Assembly (NCBI GenBank): GCA_964419545.1
Contig: CAYQQU010000012.1
Coordinates: 1 to 64,000, forward strand
DNA: 64,000 nucleotides
From: CAYQQU01 sp964419545
Lineage (GTDB): Bacteria > Bacteroidota > Bacteroidia > Chitinophagales > Saprospiraceae
Reading direction: 5' to 3'
In this document: positions 33,144 to 42,201 of the stretch, piece after piece
Layout: each line of letters begins with the position of its first letter
How positions within the stretch are numbered: position 1 is the first letter of the stretch
Notes under the pieces: model-generated
The model's database searches: none
Told to the model about the DNA's origin: nothing
Seen by the model: the letters and a program-made list of their open reading frames with translations, nothing else
Made by a program: the position numbers and the translations under genes

Positions 33144-35300
33144 TCAATCCACCCCATACTTCACCGGCGCGTTCATATTGTAAAGCGTAAACGCCCATTT
33201 GTCCGCCTGTTCCTCGATGATCTTAGAGACCGGCTTACCCGCGCCGTGACCGGCTTTGGTCTCGATGCGGATCAGTACGGGTGTCTCTCCGGCATGGGCT
33301 TCCTGCAGCCGCGCCGCGAATTTGAACGAATGCGCCGGCACTACGCGGTCGTCGTGGTCTGCCGTGGTGACCATGGTCGCCGGGTAGCTGGTTCCGTCTT
33401 CCAGGTTGTGGTAGGGTGAATATCCGCGCAGGTATTCGAACATTTCCGGGCTTTCGTCGGCGGTGCCGTAATCGTAGGCCCAGCCGGCGCCGGCCGTAAA
33501 TTTGTGGTAGCGCAGCATGTCGAGTACGCCCACCGCGGGCAGCGCCACCTGTACGAGGTCGGGACGCTGCGTCATCACGGCGCCGACCAGCAGGCCGCCG
33601 TTGGAACCGCCGGCGATTGCCAGGTATTCGGAAGCCGTATAGCCTTCTTCGATGAGATACTCAGCCGCAGCGATGAAGTCGTCAAAGACGTTCTGTTTAT
33701 TCATCTTGGTGCCCGCCAGGTGCCATTCTTCGCCGTATTCGCCGCCGCCGCGCAGGTTGGGCACGGCGTAGACGCCGCCGTTTTCCAGCCATACGATGTT
33801 GGAAGTGCTGAAGAAAGGCGTCAGACTGATATTGAAGCCCCCGTAGCCATAGAGCATGGTCGGGTTCTGGCCGTTGCGCTCCAGCCCTTTCTTGTGCGTG
33901 ATCATCATTGGGATCCTCGTGCCGTCTTTGGAGGTGTAGAACACCTGTTCCGAGACGTACTGGCTGGGGTCAAACTGGACGCCGCTGGCCTTGTACAGCT
34001 GCGAGGCGCCGGTGGCTACGTCGAACTCGTAGATATTGCCGGGCGTGATATAGCTGGTGAAAGTATAGTATAAGGTTTCCTGATCCCACTTGCCGCCGAA
34101 GCCGGCCACGGAGCCCTGGCCCGGCAGTTCCACTTCGCGAACTTTATTGCCTTCCAGGTCGTATTGCTCAACCGCGGAAAGGGCGTCGCGCAGGTATTCG
34201 GCGAAAAAATAGCCGCCGCTGGCGCCGACGCTCAGCGGTTCGTCTGTTTCCGGAATGACGTCTTCCCAATGTTCGGGCGTAGGCGTGGCCGCCGGCGTTT
34301 TCACCAGGCGGTTGTTGGGCGCATCGAGATTCGTCTGGAAGTACAGGACGTCGCCTTCGCTATGCACGAAATTGTGTTCACTGTCGAAGTTGTCGACTAC
34401 CGGTACGATGGGAGCGTCGGGCCGGCTGAGGTCCTGCAGATACACCTCATTGCCGGTAGTAGAGACCGCCGCCGAGATCACCAGCCAGCGCTGGTCTTCG
34501 CTCACCCCGCCGAAGATGTAGCGGCGCGGCGTCTCTTCGCCGCCGAACACCAATTGGTCGGCCGACTGCGGGTCGCCGAGCTTGTGGTAGTAGAGCTTGT
34601 GGTACTGGGTCATGCCCGACAGCTGGCTGCCTTCTTTCGGCTTGTCGTACGAACTGTAGTAAAACCCTTCTTTACCTTTCCAGGAAAGCCCGGAAAACTT
34701 GACATCCTTGATGGTGTCATCCACTACCGCCATCGATTCCGTATCGATGACGATGACCTTGCGCCAATCGGAGCCGCCTTCCGAGATGAGGTAAGCGGCC
34801 ATGCTGCCGTCCTTGGTGAAGCTGATGCCGGCCAGGGAGGTGGTGCCGTCGGGCGAAAACTTGTTGGGATCCAGGAACACTTCGGGCTCGCCCTCGCCTT
34901 TCTGGCGGTAGAGTACAGCCTGATCCTGGAGGCCGTCATTTTTGTAAAAATAGGTGTACTCGCCTTCTTCAAAAGGCGCGCTGTAGCGCTCGTAGTTCCA
35001 GAGTTCTTCCAGGCGCTCGCGTATCTTTTCGCGAAAGGGGATCTTTTCCAGGTAGCCGAAGGTCACTTCGTTCTGGGCTTTCACCCAGTCTTCTACCTGC
35101 TCGGCGGTATCGACTTCCAGCCAGCGGTAGGGATCGGGCACCTGCTGACCGTGGTATTCGTCTACGACCTCCTCTTTTTCGGTGGTCGGATAATTGACTT
35201 CCATAACGGGATACGTTTCGCTGTTTCCACTCGTATCGCTTCCTTGCTGACAGGCCGCGAAGAGGCCGCTAAGGAATAAAAAAAACCAGATTTTACGCAT
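33144..35300 (-). CDS. Prolyl oligopeptidase (S9A), lipoprotein
   Basis: A 718-aa serine peptidase cleaving after proline in short peptides. The signal MRKIWFFLFLSGLFAAC ends in a lipobox (Cys17), so it is anchored in an envelope membrane. An N-terminal propeller covers about 85-440. The nucleophile Ser is in AIAGGSNGGLLVG (about 563-575), the Asp in TADHDDRVVP, and the His in KAGHGAGKP near 695. These match S9A prolyl endopeptidases. The start ATG at 35300 gives a perfect signal peptide. Peptide nutrition is the likely role. Confidence 0.95.
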   Translation of the reverse strand: MRKIWFFLFLSGLFAACQQGSDTSGNSETYPVMEVNYPTTEKEEVVDEYHGQQVPDPYRWLEVDTAEQVEDWVKAQNEVTFGYLEKIPFREKIRERLEELWNYERYSAPFEEGEYTYFYKNDGLQDQAVLYRQKGEGEPEVFLDPNKFSPDGTTSLAGISFTKDGSMAAYLISEGGSDWRKVIVIDTESMAVVDDTIKDVKFSGLSWKGKEGFYYSSYDKPKEGSQLSGMTQYHKLYYHKLGDPQSADQLVFGGEETPRRYIFGGVSEDQRWLVISAAVSTTGNEVYLQDLSRPDAPIVPVVDNFDSEHNFVHSEGDVLYFQTNLDAPNNRLVKTPAATPTPEHWEDVIPETDEPLSVGASGGYFFAEYLRDALSAVEQYDLEGNKVREVELPGQGSVAGFGGKWDQETLYYTFTSYITPGNIYEFDVATGASQLYKASGVQFDPSQYVSEQVFYTSKDGTRIPMMITHKKGLERNGQNPTMLYGYGGFNISLTPFFSTSNIVWLENGGVYAVPNLRGGGEYGEEWHLAGTKMNKQNVFDDFIAAAEYLIEEGYTASEYLAIAGGSNGGLLVGAVMTQRPDLVQVALPAVGVLDMLRYHKFTAGAGWAYDYGTADESPEMFEYLRGYSPYHNLEDGTSYPATMVTTADHDDRVVPAHSFKFAARLQEAHAGETPVLIRIETKAGHGAGKPVSKIIEEQADKWAFTLYNMNAPVKYGVD

Positions 35301-35483
35301 AGCTATCGAATTATTTTGCCCTAAAATAAATTAATTTGCTCGCTCTATCGTTATTTTGCATAAGATTAGATTAACAACCGCTATTTCTCGATGTACGCCC
35401 TTGCCAGATCCGCCAACGACGACCGCTAACCGCCCCGACCGACACCGGACGACCTTCCTTTTTGAGCATATAAACCATTTGCT

Positions 35484-36671
35484 TTGAACCAAACACCTCC
35501 TTTGGAGCCCGTTTCCAAACCCCGCATCCACTTTATCGACGCCCTGCGGGCCTACGCCATCCTAATGATGCTGCAGGGTCATTTTGTCGATACCTTACTG
35601 GCCGACGCCTACCGCGGGGACAGCCTGCTTTTTTCCGTTTGGAAATTTATGCGCGGAATGACGGCCCCCATTTTTTTCACGGTCACCGGCTTGGTGTTTG
35701 TCTTTTTGCTGCTGAAAGCTGACCGGCCCGGCAGCCGCAATCCCCGGGTGAAAAAAGGCATTCGCCGGGCCTTTTACCTCATCGGGCTCGGCTACCTGCT
35801 GCGGCTTAACTTCCCGGGGCTCCTGGTGCTCCATGTCAATAGCTTTATCTGGGGGGTAGATGTACTGCATTGTATCGGCCTCGCCCTGCTCGCCCTCATC
35901 GGCGTTTACCAGCTGCACCGGCGCCTGGAGGTTCCGCTGCCGGCCTTGTTCTCGCTCGCCGGACTGGTGGTCTTTCTGACCAGTTACCATCTCCCGCAGT
36001 TCGATTGGTCCTGGCTGCCCATGCCTCTGGCCAATTACTTCACCGGCGCCCATCATTCTACCTTTACCCCTTTTCCCTGGGTAGGTTACGCGCTGATCGG
36101 GGGCGTCTTCGGCTGGCTGCTCAGCCGAAAGCCCCAGTGGCGACTATCGCCTACTGTGCCGCCGGTGCTGATTCTCGCCGGCTTGTGGCTGCATTTTTTC
36201 TCCTCCAAAACCATCTGGAACCTCTACGAACTCACCGGCGTCTATACCTTTCACGAAGTGGCTTACAACAATTACCTCTTCGTTCGCCTGGGGCACGTTT
36301 TTATCGTCCTGGCGATATTCATCTGGCTGGAAACGCAGATCCGCTTCCCCCGGCTGTTCCTGAAAATCGGACGGGAAACCCTCGCAGTCTACAGCGTGCA
36401 CTACGTACTGCTGTACGGTACCTGGCCGGGTATCGGCCTGGCTCAGCTACTGGGAAAAAACCTTGATCCCCTGGCTTGTTTTACAGGCGCGCTTACCTTT
36501 CTGCTTTTCTTCGCCCTTCTGATCCGCCACATCGAAGCAGTCAGGCGAACAATGCACCGCCTGCTGCACCGCCGCCTGCACGTGTACCGGCGCTGGGCGC
36601 GGGTGCGCGGCATTCGCTTCTATCACCGGTTGAAATACCGCGGCCGCCGGGCGAAGCCGGTTGAAGGATAG
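35484..36671 (+). CDS. HGSNAT/DUF1624-like membrane acyltransferase
   Basis: A 395-aa inner-membrane protein with about ten spans. The family signature opens the protein: IHFIDALRAYAILMMLQGHFVD, with the conserved Asp and a His near the membrane, then FMRGMTAPIFFTVTGLVF. This resembles DUF1624/heparan-alpha-glucosaminide N-acetyltransferase catalytic domains, which move acyl groups across the membrane. The start is TTG at 35484; the next ATG would remove the signature. The C-terminus is basic. The acceptor is unknown. Confidence 0.85.
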   Translation: MNQTPPLEPVSKPRIHFIDALRAYAILMMLQGHFVDTLLADAYRGDSLLFSVWKFMRGMTAPIFFTVTGLVFVFLLLKADRPGSRNPRVKKGIRRAFYLIGLGYLLRLNFPGLLVLHVNSFIWGVDVLHCIGLALLALIGVYQLHRRLEVPLPALFSLAGLVVFLTSYHLPQFDWSWLPMPLANYFTGAHHSTFTPFPWVGYALIGGVFGWLLSRKPQWRLSPTVPPVLILAGLWLHFFSSKTIWNLYELTGVYTFHEVAYNNYLFVRLGHVFIVLAIFIWLETQIRFPRLFLKIGRETLAVYSVHYVLLYGTWPGIGLAQLLGKNLDPLACFTGALTFLLFFALLIRHIEAVRRTMHRLLHRRLHVYRRWARVRGIRFYHRLKYRGRRAKPVEG

Positions 36672-37508
36672 CTTTTTTTCGGCATTTGTTGGATTAACCG
36701 CAAAAAAGATGACTAAAATAGCGGTCACAAAGCCGGTAAAAGAGCAAGAATTCCGCCTAAGCCATTGTGGGACATTCTAAAAAAGGGTAATTTTGATCAG
36801 GGAATAATTGACTACCCTTTGTCCTACTTTATAATCCCCTTACTTCACACAGGATTAATAATCTGAAACTTCTGACTTCCGGGGGGAAGCGCCGGCATCC
36901 GTCGGTGAATAGAAGTCTTTCTGAGCAGTAATATGCGGAAAGCTTGTAGCGCGCCCGGTGCGGCCTGCTGCAGTTATCGATCCTGCTTACCCTACATCAA
37001 ACTCCCGGACATCTGTTCCAATTGAGCGAATAAGCGAGGTTACCATACCGTAATTACTGAAAAAAAACAGCCGACCCATTTCGATTGGCCGGCCGCCTGA
37101 TCCGTATTCGACGATACGATAAGTTTCCTTTTTCTGAGAGACCGCAAGGTCTCTTTCGAAATCCCCAATTGTGCCGGAGTCCTGTTCCAAGGGCTCCGGT
37201 TTATTAGTTTTTAACGCGAAGCGCAAGCAATTGGTTACCTCGGTTACCGACATGGCTCGTTGAGGTACATTTTCTACCGGCCAATTACCGTGCCAAAACC
37301 GAAAAACACCCCTACCCTCTTTTTTTCAACTATTACCCCCAAATAATCAATGCTTTTTTGTACCTTAAGAGCAGAAAAGCTCCTTCGACCGATTACCCTA
37401 TCGAATAGCGCTAATACCGGCGGCCCCGGCCGCTTAACCCGGCAACGGGCTTGCTAGACTCCGGAAACTGTGATGAACCACTGTTTTTAACCAGCGAAAT
37501 ACGGGTAT
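36672..37508. other. 837-bp hairpin-rich spacer with one doubtful small ORF
   Basis: No well-supported gene. It contains several perfect small inverted repeats: AAAGGGTA/TACCCTTT (36782-36789 and 36813-36820), CGTAT/ATACG near 37105-37120, AGAGACC-GCAA-GGTCTCT (37137-37154), and CCGGAG/CTCCGG (37174-37179 and 37194-37199). It could hold an unannotated structured RNA or decayed sequence. No insertion-sequence ends were recognised. Confidence 0.4.
36987..37253 (-). CDS. Doubtful hypothetical protein (88 aa)
   Basis: An 88-codon frame that begins MSVTEVTNCLRFALK and ends in DVREFDVG. It has balanced composition and a hydrophobic patch (GRLFFFSNYG) but no recognised family, no promoter and no partner genes. 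Two of the hairpins of this spacer fall inside it, which argues against coding. It may be a remnant. Confidence 0.25.
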   Translation of the reverse strand: MSVTEVTNCLRFALKTNKPEPLEQDSGTIGDFERDLAVSQKKETYRIVEYGSGGRPIEMGRLFFFSNYGMVTSLIRSIGTDVREFDVG

Positions 37509-39353
37509 ATGCGGACCCTGATATTGTTCATTTGCTTGTGGGCCGGCGCGATTACCGGCATTCATGCCCAGGATTTTATCCTGACGGGATGCCCCTGGGC
37601 CTGCCCCGAAGAACAGGACGGACGGCTCAATGCCGAAGGCCGGCTCCTGCTGCAGGAAGCCCCTGTACTGGCGGATGCCGGTTTTTCCTACCTTTGGCTT
37701 TCTACCTCCAACAGTGCGCCGTCGCCCTCCTTGTCGGCCTTCCTCGACGCACTCCGGGAAGCGGGCCTGACGCCCGTCGTGGAATTGCACTGCCGGCAGG
37801 CCGAGGGTCTGGAGCCGGGGCTGTCGGCTAATCTCCATCATCTTTCCGACCGCTGGAAAAAAGAGATGGGCGTGCACAACTTCGCGCTCTTCTCGGAAGT
37901 AGCGCTGCCCGCCGAAACGATGACCGACCTGTTGCGCAGCTGGCGCAATGATGCCGGGGAATACCCGCGCTTCGCCGTATGCGACGAGCCGGGCCACCGG
38001 GCGCCCGACCAGGCGGCGGGCTGGGTGAGCGACATCATCGAACAACTGGGATCCGATGATGCGGCGCTCGTCGATCCGCGCCGCTTCGACTTCAGCCTGC
38101 GCGACGCCCTGCGCCAGGCGTGCAGCGACCCCGAATACGACGTGCGCCGGCTCTTTGAACAGAGCATGCGCGACGCTACGCCCCTGCCGGGATTCAACCT
38201 CGTTACCTTCGTCAATACCGACGCGTTTCAAAATCAAAATGACCATTGGGGCGACGCCGACGACCCCATCACCGACCCGCTGCCGGCCTATGCTTATCTG
38301 CTTACCAATAACCAATTGGGATTGCCCGCCGTCTACCTCGGCGATTACTTCGGAGGGCCGGATCATGAAGGGCGGGTGGAATTGCGGCACGCCATCGACC
38401 AACTGCTGCTGATTCACCGCAAGTACATCTTCAATGCAACGGCCCTGGAGTACCTCAGCGCCGAAGATTCGCCGCGGCAGGCCCACTACCTTGCCGCCGC
38501 TCCGGAGCGCTCGCTCATCTTTCAGATCGACGGCACCAATACGCCGGCCGGACAGATCGCCGGAGGCAATCGCGACGTGATCGTGGCGATCAATTTCGCC
38601 GATACTACCCTGCGGGTTCATCAGGAGATCAATACGGCCAACTGGCGCAAAGGAGACACCTTCTCCGACGTACTCCACAGCTCGGGAACGCCTATCCTGC
38701 AAGTCGCCGACAACGATTCGCTCCATGTGCCCAATGCCGTTTACCTGGAAGTACCGCCCCGCTCATACGGGGTGTGGGTGCAAAAAGAAAAGCGCCAGGT
38801 GGCGCCCAGCCTGGTCAGCCTCAGCGTGCAGCCGGTACAGCAATTCATCGAGCTGACCTGGGAAACGCCCAAGGAAAATGCGGTTTCCGGCTACGCGATC
38901 GAACGCTCCGTCGCCGGCCGGCCCTATGAACAGATCCATTGGGAAGAAGCCCTGGGAAGGTCCGGCGAAAAGGCCGCTTACTTGTTCCTCGACGAAGATG
39001 TCTACCCGGGCGAGTTGCTTTATTATCGAATTAAAATGGTTAAACAAGACGGCAGCTACCTGCATTCTCCCGTCGAGAAAGGCCGGCTGCATTCGCCGAC
39101 AGCCCGTTTTATCCTGCGCGAAGGCAAACGCCCGGGAGCGCGCCTGCTGCACATCTACAGCCCCGGCGAGGAAGAAGCGGAACTACGCGTATTCAACGCC
39201 GAAGGGAAAGCGGTCATCAAAGCTAAACCCCTCCTGCGCCCCGGTCCCAACCAGGCGGAGATCGACTTGTCGACGCTGCCCGCAGGGATCTATTTCGTCA
39301 ACTTTTCCACCCGAAACCAGGTCCAGTGGTCGGAGCGAATTGTGAACTATTAG
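37509..39353 (+). CDS. Secreted GH13-like protein, probably inactive, with T9SS tail
   Basis: A 614-aa protein with a signal peptide (1-20, AxA-type end HA|QD). Residues 40-400 resemble alpha-amylase family GH13: FDFSLRDAL (193-201), FVNTDAFQ (234-241), AYAYLLT (260-266) and YLGDYFG (276-282) line up with the GH13_5 blocks FDFPL, FVDNHDTQ, AYAFILT and YGDYYG. By eye the nucleophile position in GFRLDAV falls on Phe125 of GVHNFAL, and the NHD His is lost. A beta-sandwich follows (about 430-530), then a T9SS sorting domain (IYFVNFSTRNQ near the end). It is likely a surface sugar-binding pseudoenzyme. Confidence 0.7.
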   Translation: MRTLILFICLWAGAITGIHAQDFILTGCPWACPEEQDGRLNAEGRLLLQEAPVLADAGFSYLWLSTSNSAPSPSLSAFLDALREAGLTPVVELHCRQAEGLEPGLSANLHHLSDRWKKEMGVHNFALFSEVALPAETMTDLLRSWRNDAGEYPRFAVCDEPGHRAPDQAAGWVSDIIEQLGSDDAALVDPRRFDFSLRDALRQACSDPEYDVRRLFEQSMRDATPLPGFNLVTFVNTDAFQNQNDHWGDADDPITDPLPAYAYLLTNNQLGLPAVYLGDYFGGPDHEGRVELRHAIDQLLLIHRKYIFNATALEYLSAEDSPRQAHYLAAAPERSLIFQIDGTNTPAGQIAGGNRDVIVAINFADTTLRVHQEINTANWRKGDTFSDVLHSSGTPILQVADNDSLHVPNAVYLEVPPRSYGVWVQKEKRQVAPSLVSLSVQPVQQFIELTWETPKENAVSGYAIERSVAGRPYEQIHWEEALGRSGEKAAYLFLDEDVYPGELLYYRIKMVKQDGSYLHSPVEKGRLHSPTARFILREGKRPGARLLHIYSPGEEEAELRVFNAEGKAVIKAKPLLRPGPNQAEIDLSTLPAGIYFVNFSTRNQVQWSERIVNY

Positions 39354-39365
39354 TACACAGGGTAT

Positions 39366-39881
39366 TTACAATTCCAGCAACCCCTCCGGCAAGCGCATCG
39401 CCAGCTTCCGATCCTGGAGGTCGCTGTCGAGGATTAGGTCTTCGTGGAGTGGAACGAGGATTTCCTTTTCGCCGTAAAAAACCACGGCCAGGATCTGCCG
39501 GGGCAGCTCGATCACTTCCTCAATAACCCCTACTGTACCCACTTCCTCGTCTTCGATGGTAAAGCCCACCAGTTGGTCCGGCTGGTCCATCATACTTTCC
39601 GTACCGGCAGGCGAGCGCAGGTCGGCCACGCGCATCAGCAGGTCTTTTTTGACCAGCGGCTGAGCGGCTTCCCGGGAGTCCACCTCCTCCAATTTGAGCA
39701 GGATGTCGTTTCCCATCTGGATCTCTTCCGTAAAAAAGGGCGTCTCCCGGCCCTGAACGGAAAGGAATACGACGTCGGCAGCGATGAAATCATCGAGGTA
39801 CTGGTCTTCGATCCGGACCCGCAGGTCGCCGCGTACGCCAAACGCCCGCTCCACCTTGCCGATGCACACGAAGCCGTCCAT
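39366..39881 (-). CDS. rimM: Ribosome maturation factor RimM
   Basis: A 171-aa factor needed for assembly of the 30S head, binding S19. The N-terminal beta-barrel begins CIGKVERAFGVRGDLRV (about 6-22), close to the family block IGKIVGPHGIKGEL, and the C-terminal PRC-type barrel includes LVGFTIEDEEVGTVGVIEEV (about 104-123) and LPRQILAVVF. The start is 1 bp after the lipoprotein stop, so mnmA-lipoprotein-rimM is one transcript. rpsP, the usual neighbour, is not present. Confidence 0.92.
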   Translation of the reverse strand: MDGFVCIGKVERAFGVRGDLRVRIEDQYLDDFIAADVVFLSVQGRETPFFTEEIQMGNDILLKLEEVDSREAAQPLVKKDLLMRVADLRSPAGTESMMDQPDQLVGFTIEDEEVGTVGVIEEVIELPRQILAVVFYGEKEILVPLHEDLILDSDLQDRKLAMRLPEGLLEL

Positions 39882-39882
39882 C

Positions 39883-40644
39883 CTACTGGTATCCGGTTAA
39901 TCGTTGGTGAAGAATGAAGCCCCGCTCGGCGCGTTCCGGCCAGGCCAGCGACTCACAGAGATCCGGATCCAAGCCGCAACAAAATTCGCATTGTGTATCG
40001 AGGATGTAGAGGCTGCGAGCGACCAGCCCGACCCCAGCCGCGTATTGCTCATTGACCGCTCTCAGTTCGAAGGGAGGAGCCTCGTATTCGGCGTGAACGA
40101 CCGTGAGGACGTCGTCGAAATACAGATCGCCCAGCGTGAGGGTGTCGCCGATGCCGGTGATCACGGACCGCCATTCCTTGAACACCTGGACGGATTCTCC
40201 GGCCACTCTCAACACCCGGAACTCATCGAAGTACTCGTGGCTGTCCCAGCGCTTAAAAAGACGGATGGGAAAAACCAGATTCACCATCCGGAGGTTGTCT
40301 TCGATACGGAAGCCCTGGTTTTCACTGCGCTGCAGGGTGAGCACTTTGGCGATCTGCCAGGGCAGGGTATCGCTTTTCCGTTCGTAGCGCTCCACCCGGT
40401 AGAGGGTCTCGCCGCTATTGTCCAGCAAGGTGTCGGTAATGATCTCCCGGACCAGCGTAGTGCTGCTGTCGACGGCCGCACCGGGCTTAAACACCACGGA
40501 GTCCACTACGTAGTCGTAGCGGCGGCCCACTTCCAGCGGGTAGTATTCGTATCCGTTGTTGAGCACCACTTCTTCCGTTTCCCGTTTGTTGCAGGCCAAC
40601 AGCACGAAAAGGAACAGGAGCAAAATAAAAAGGCTGGGGTTCAT
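39883..40644 (-). CDS. Lipoprotein of unknown function
   Basis: A 253-aa protein with a clear lipoprotein signal, LFILLLFLFVLLAC with Cys18. The remainder is beta-rich and begins NGYEYYPLEVGRRYDYVVDSV, a start seen in many Bacteroidota lipoproteins of unknown role. The C-terminal region has a cysteine-rich cluster (TQCEFCCGLDPDLCES). It lies between mnmA (16 bp) and rimM (1 bp). Nothing suggests a link to translation beyond this position. Confidence 0.82.
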   Translation of the reverse strand: MNPSLFILLLFLFVLLACNKRETEEVVLNNGYEYYPLEVGRRYDYVVDSVVFKPGAAVDSSTTLVREIITDTLLDNSGETLYRVERYERKSDTLPWQIAKVLTLQRSENQGFRIEDNLRMVNLVFPIRLFKRWDSHEYFDEFRVLRVAGESVQVFKEWRSVITGIGDTLTLGDLYFDDVLTVVHAEYEAPPFELRAVNEQYAAGVGLVARSLYILDTQCEFCCGLDPDLCESLAWPERAERGFILHQRLTGYQ

Positions 40645-40660
40645 ATTTCAGGTTTTGAGG

Positions 40661-41770
40661 TCAATTATCCGTGCGGCTGCTGCCGTAAATGATACCGCCG
40701 CCCACCACGTCATCGCCTTCGTAGAAGACGGCCGACTGGCCGGGGGCTACGCCGCGCACGTTGGCCAGGAAGGCCACCTCTACTTGGTCGTCCGCAGTTT
40801 GCGTGAGTTGGCTCAAGGCGCCGGCGTCTTTGTAGCGTATCTTGGTTACGGTTTCCAGCTCGTCGGGAATGCGGTCGTATTTTTGCAAGTTGACCTGCCC
40901 AACGGTCATACCGTTGCGCACCAGATCGTCGACCCGCCCCAGCACCACTGTATTGGTCTCAGGCCGGATCTCGGTAACGTACATGGGTTCGCCGAAAGCG
41001 ATGCCCAGTCCTTTGCGCTGACCGATAGTGTAGAAGGGATATCCCTGGTGTTTGCCCAGCGGGCGGCCGTCGACACTGACAAATTCGCCGCCTTCCACCG
41101 TTTCTTCCAGCCCGTCGACCCGGCGCTTGAGGAAGCGGCGGTAGTCGTTATCGGGAACGAAGCAAATCTCATAGCTCTCCCCTTTTTTCGAGAGGTCGGT
41201 ATAGCCCCAGTCGAAAGCCATCTGGCGCACTTCCGGTTTGGTGTAAGGCCCCAGGGGAAAGCGGCTGCGGGCCATAGCTTCCTGGCTCAGCCCCCAGAGC
41301 ACGTACGACTGGTCTTTTTTGCGATCGACGGCCCGGGTGATGTAGCGACGTCCGTCTTTTTCGCTGATCTTGGCGTAGTGGCCGGTAGCGATAAACTCAC
41401 AATCGAGGGCATCGGCCCGTTTGAGCAGAGCGCGCCATTTGATGTGTGTATTACACAACACGCAGGGGTTGGGCGTACGACCGGCGAGATACTCATCGAC
41501 AAAATTATCGATAACGTAATCGCCGAATTCGTCGCGAATATCGATGATAAAATGGTGGAACCCCATATTGACGGCTACCTGCCGGGCGTCGTTGATCGAA
41601 TCGAGGCTGCAACAGCCCGTTTCTTTGCGCGACCCGCCGGAGTTGGCGTAGTCCCACGTTTTCATCGTGATGCCGATCACCTCGTACCCCTGTTCGTGGA
41701 GCATCATCGCCGTGACGGTGCTGTCGATCCCCCCGCTCATGGCCACCAGTACTTTTCCTTGCTTACTCAT
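40661..41770 (-). CDS. mnmA: tRNA 2-thiouridine(34) synthase MnmA
   Basis: A 369-aa enzyme that thiolates U34 of Lys, Glu and Gln tRNAs. The PP-loop is MSGGIDSTVTAMML (about 10-23), slightly unusual in having I-D-S for V-D-S. The two catalytic cysteines are in NPCVLCNTHIKW (about 97-108) and SYEICFVPDNDY (about 195-206). GHYAKI and KDQSYVLWGL are also present. It leads the mnmA-lipoprotein-rimM operon behind a -7 box at 41793-41800. Confidence 0.96.
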   Translation of the reverse strand: MSKQGKVLVAMSGGIDSTVTAMMLHEQGYEVIGITMKTWDYANSGGSRKETGCCSLDSINDARQVAVNMGFHHFIIDIRDEFGDYVIDNFVDEYLAGRTPNPCVLCNTHIKWRALLKRADALDCEFIATGHYAKISEKDGRRYITRAVDRKKDQSYVLWGLSQEAMARSRFPLGPYTKPEVRQMAFDWGYTDLSKKGESYEICFVPDNDYRRFLKRRVDGLEETVEGGEFVSVDGRPLGKHQGYPFYTIGQRKGLGIAFGEPMYVTEIRPETNTVVLGRVDDLVRNGMTVGQVNLQKYDRIPDELETVTKIRYKDAGALSQLTQTADDQVEVAFLANVRGVAPGQSAVFYEGDDVVGGGIIYGSSRTDN

Positions 41771-41792
41771 GCGGTTGCTTTTCTTTTCGTAA

Positions 41793-41800
41793 CAAAATTA
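41793..41800 (-). promoter_or_regulatory. Putative -7 box for the mnmA operon
   Basis: TAATTTTG on the minus strand is a perfect TAnnTTTG match, about 23 bp upstream of the mnmA ATG. No TTG at ideal spacing. Confidence 0.45.
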
Positions 41801-41916
41801 CAATTTTTGCTACCTTCGGGTTCACCAAACGTCCTGACCGGGAAAAGTGCAAATATCCGCATCAGGACAATCTTTGTCCACCTCCTGTGTTACATTGCTG
41901 AAAACTATTCCATACC

Positions 41917-42110
41917 GTGAGCGCAATGCCTTTATTGGTATTCGCGACAGGCTGGCTGGGCGCCTTTTTATGGCGCCGGTTCTCTTCGGTTTTTTGAGCC
42001 GACTTATCGCCGACCGGTCGGCTGTCCTGAAAAAACAAATGAACAAGATCATCGGGGGCATTCTCATTCTTTTGGGGCTTTTCCAGGGGCTCAGCCTATT
42101 TGCGGGATGA
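41917..42110 (+). pseudogene. Probable 3' remnant of a LysE/RhtB-type transporter gene
   Basis: Frame one, from GTG 41917, reads MPLLVFATGWLGAFLWRRF and SSVF before a TGA at 41995. The next frame continues LSRLIADRSAVLKKQ and MNKIIGGILILLGLF to a stop at 42110. Joined at the T6 run (41990-41995), they look like the last two membrane helices of a LysE-family amino-acid exporter, which is normally about 200 aa. The N-terminal two thirds are missing and a frame change is needed. A decayed gene is the best reading; the similarity is by eye only. Confidence 0.38.
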
Positions 42111-42142
42111 AAGATAATGGAAACGGGTAAGGATACGTTTGG

Positions 42143-42173
42143 TTGTAGTTCAACCAGAGATTGGGTATCTTTA
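42143..42173 (+). promoter_or_regulatory. Promoter of the RlpA-like gene
   Basis: TTG (42143-42145), 20 bp, then TATCTTTA (42166-42173), one base off the -7 consensus. The -33 region overlaps a small inverted repeat GGTTG-TAGTT-CAACC. Confidence 0.45.
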
Positions 42174-42201
42174 AGCTTCCTTGTTCAAAAACTGCGAATC
42201 C

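Noticed and set aside
40556..41920. 454-codon open frame antisense to mnmA
   Set aside because: mnmA has intact catalytic motifs; the antisense frame also crosses its promoter.
41985..42000. Programmed -1 frameshift at the T6 run
   Set aside because: The run is not placed as a proper X-XXY-YYZ heptamer in the first frame, and the upstream two thirds of the gene are absent, so decay is a better explanation.
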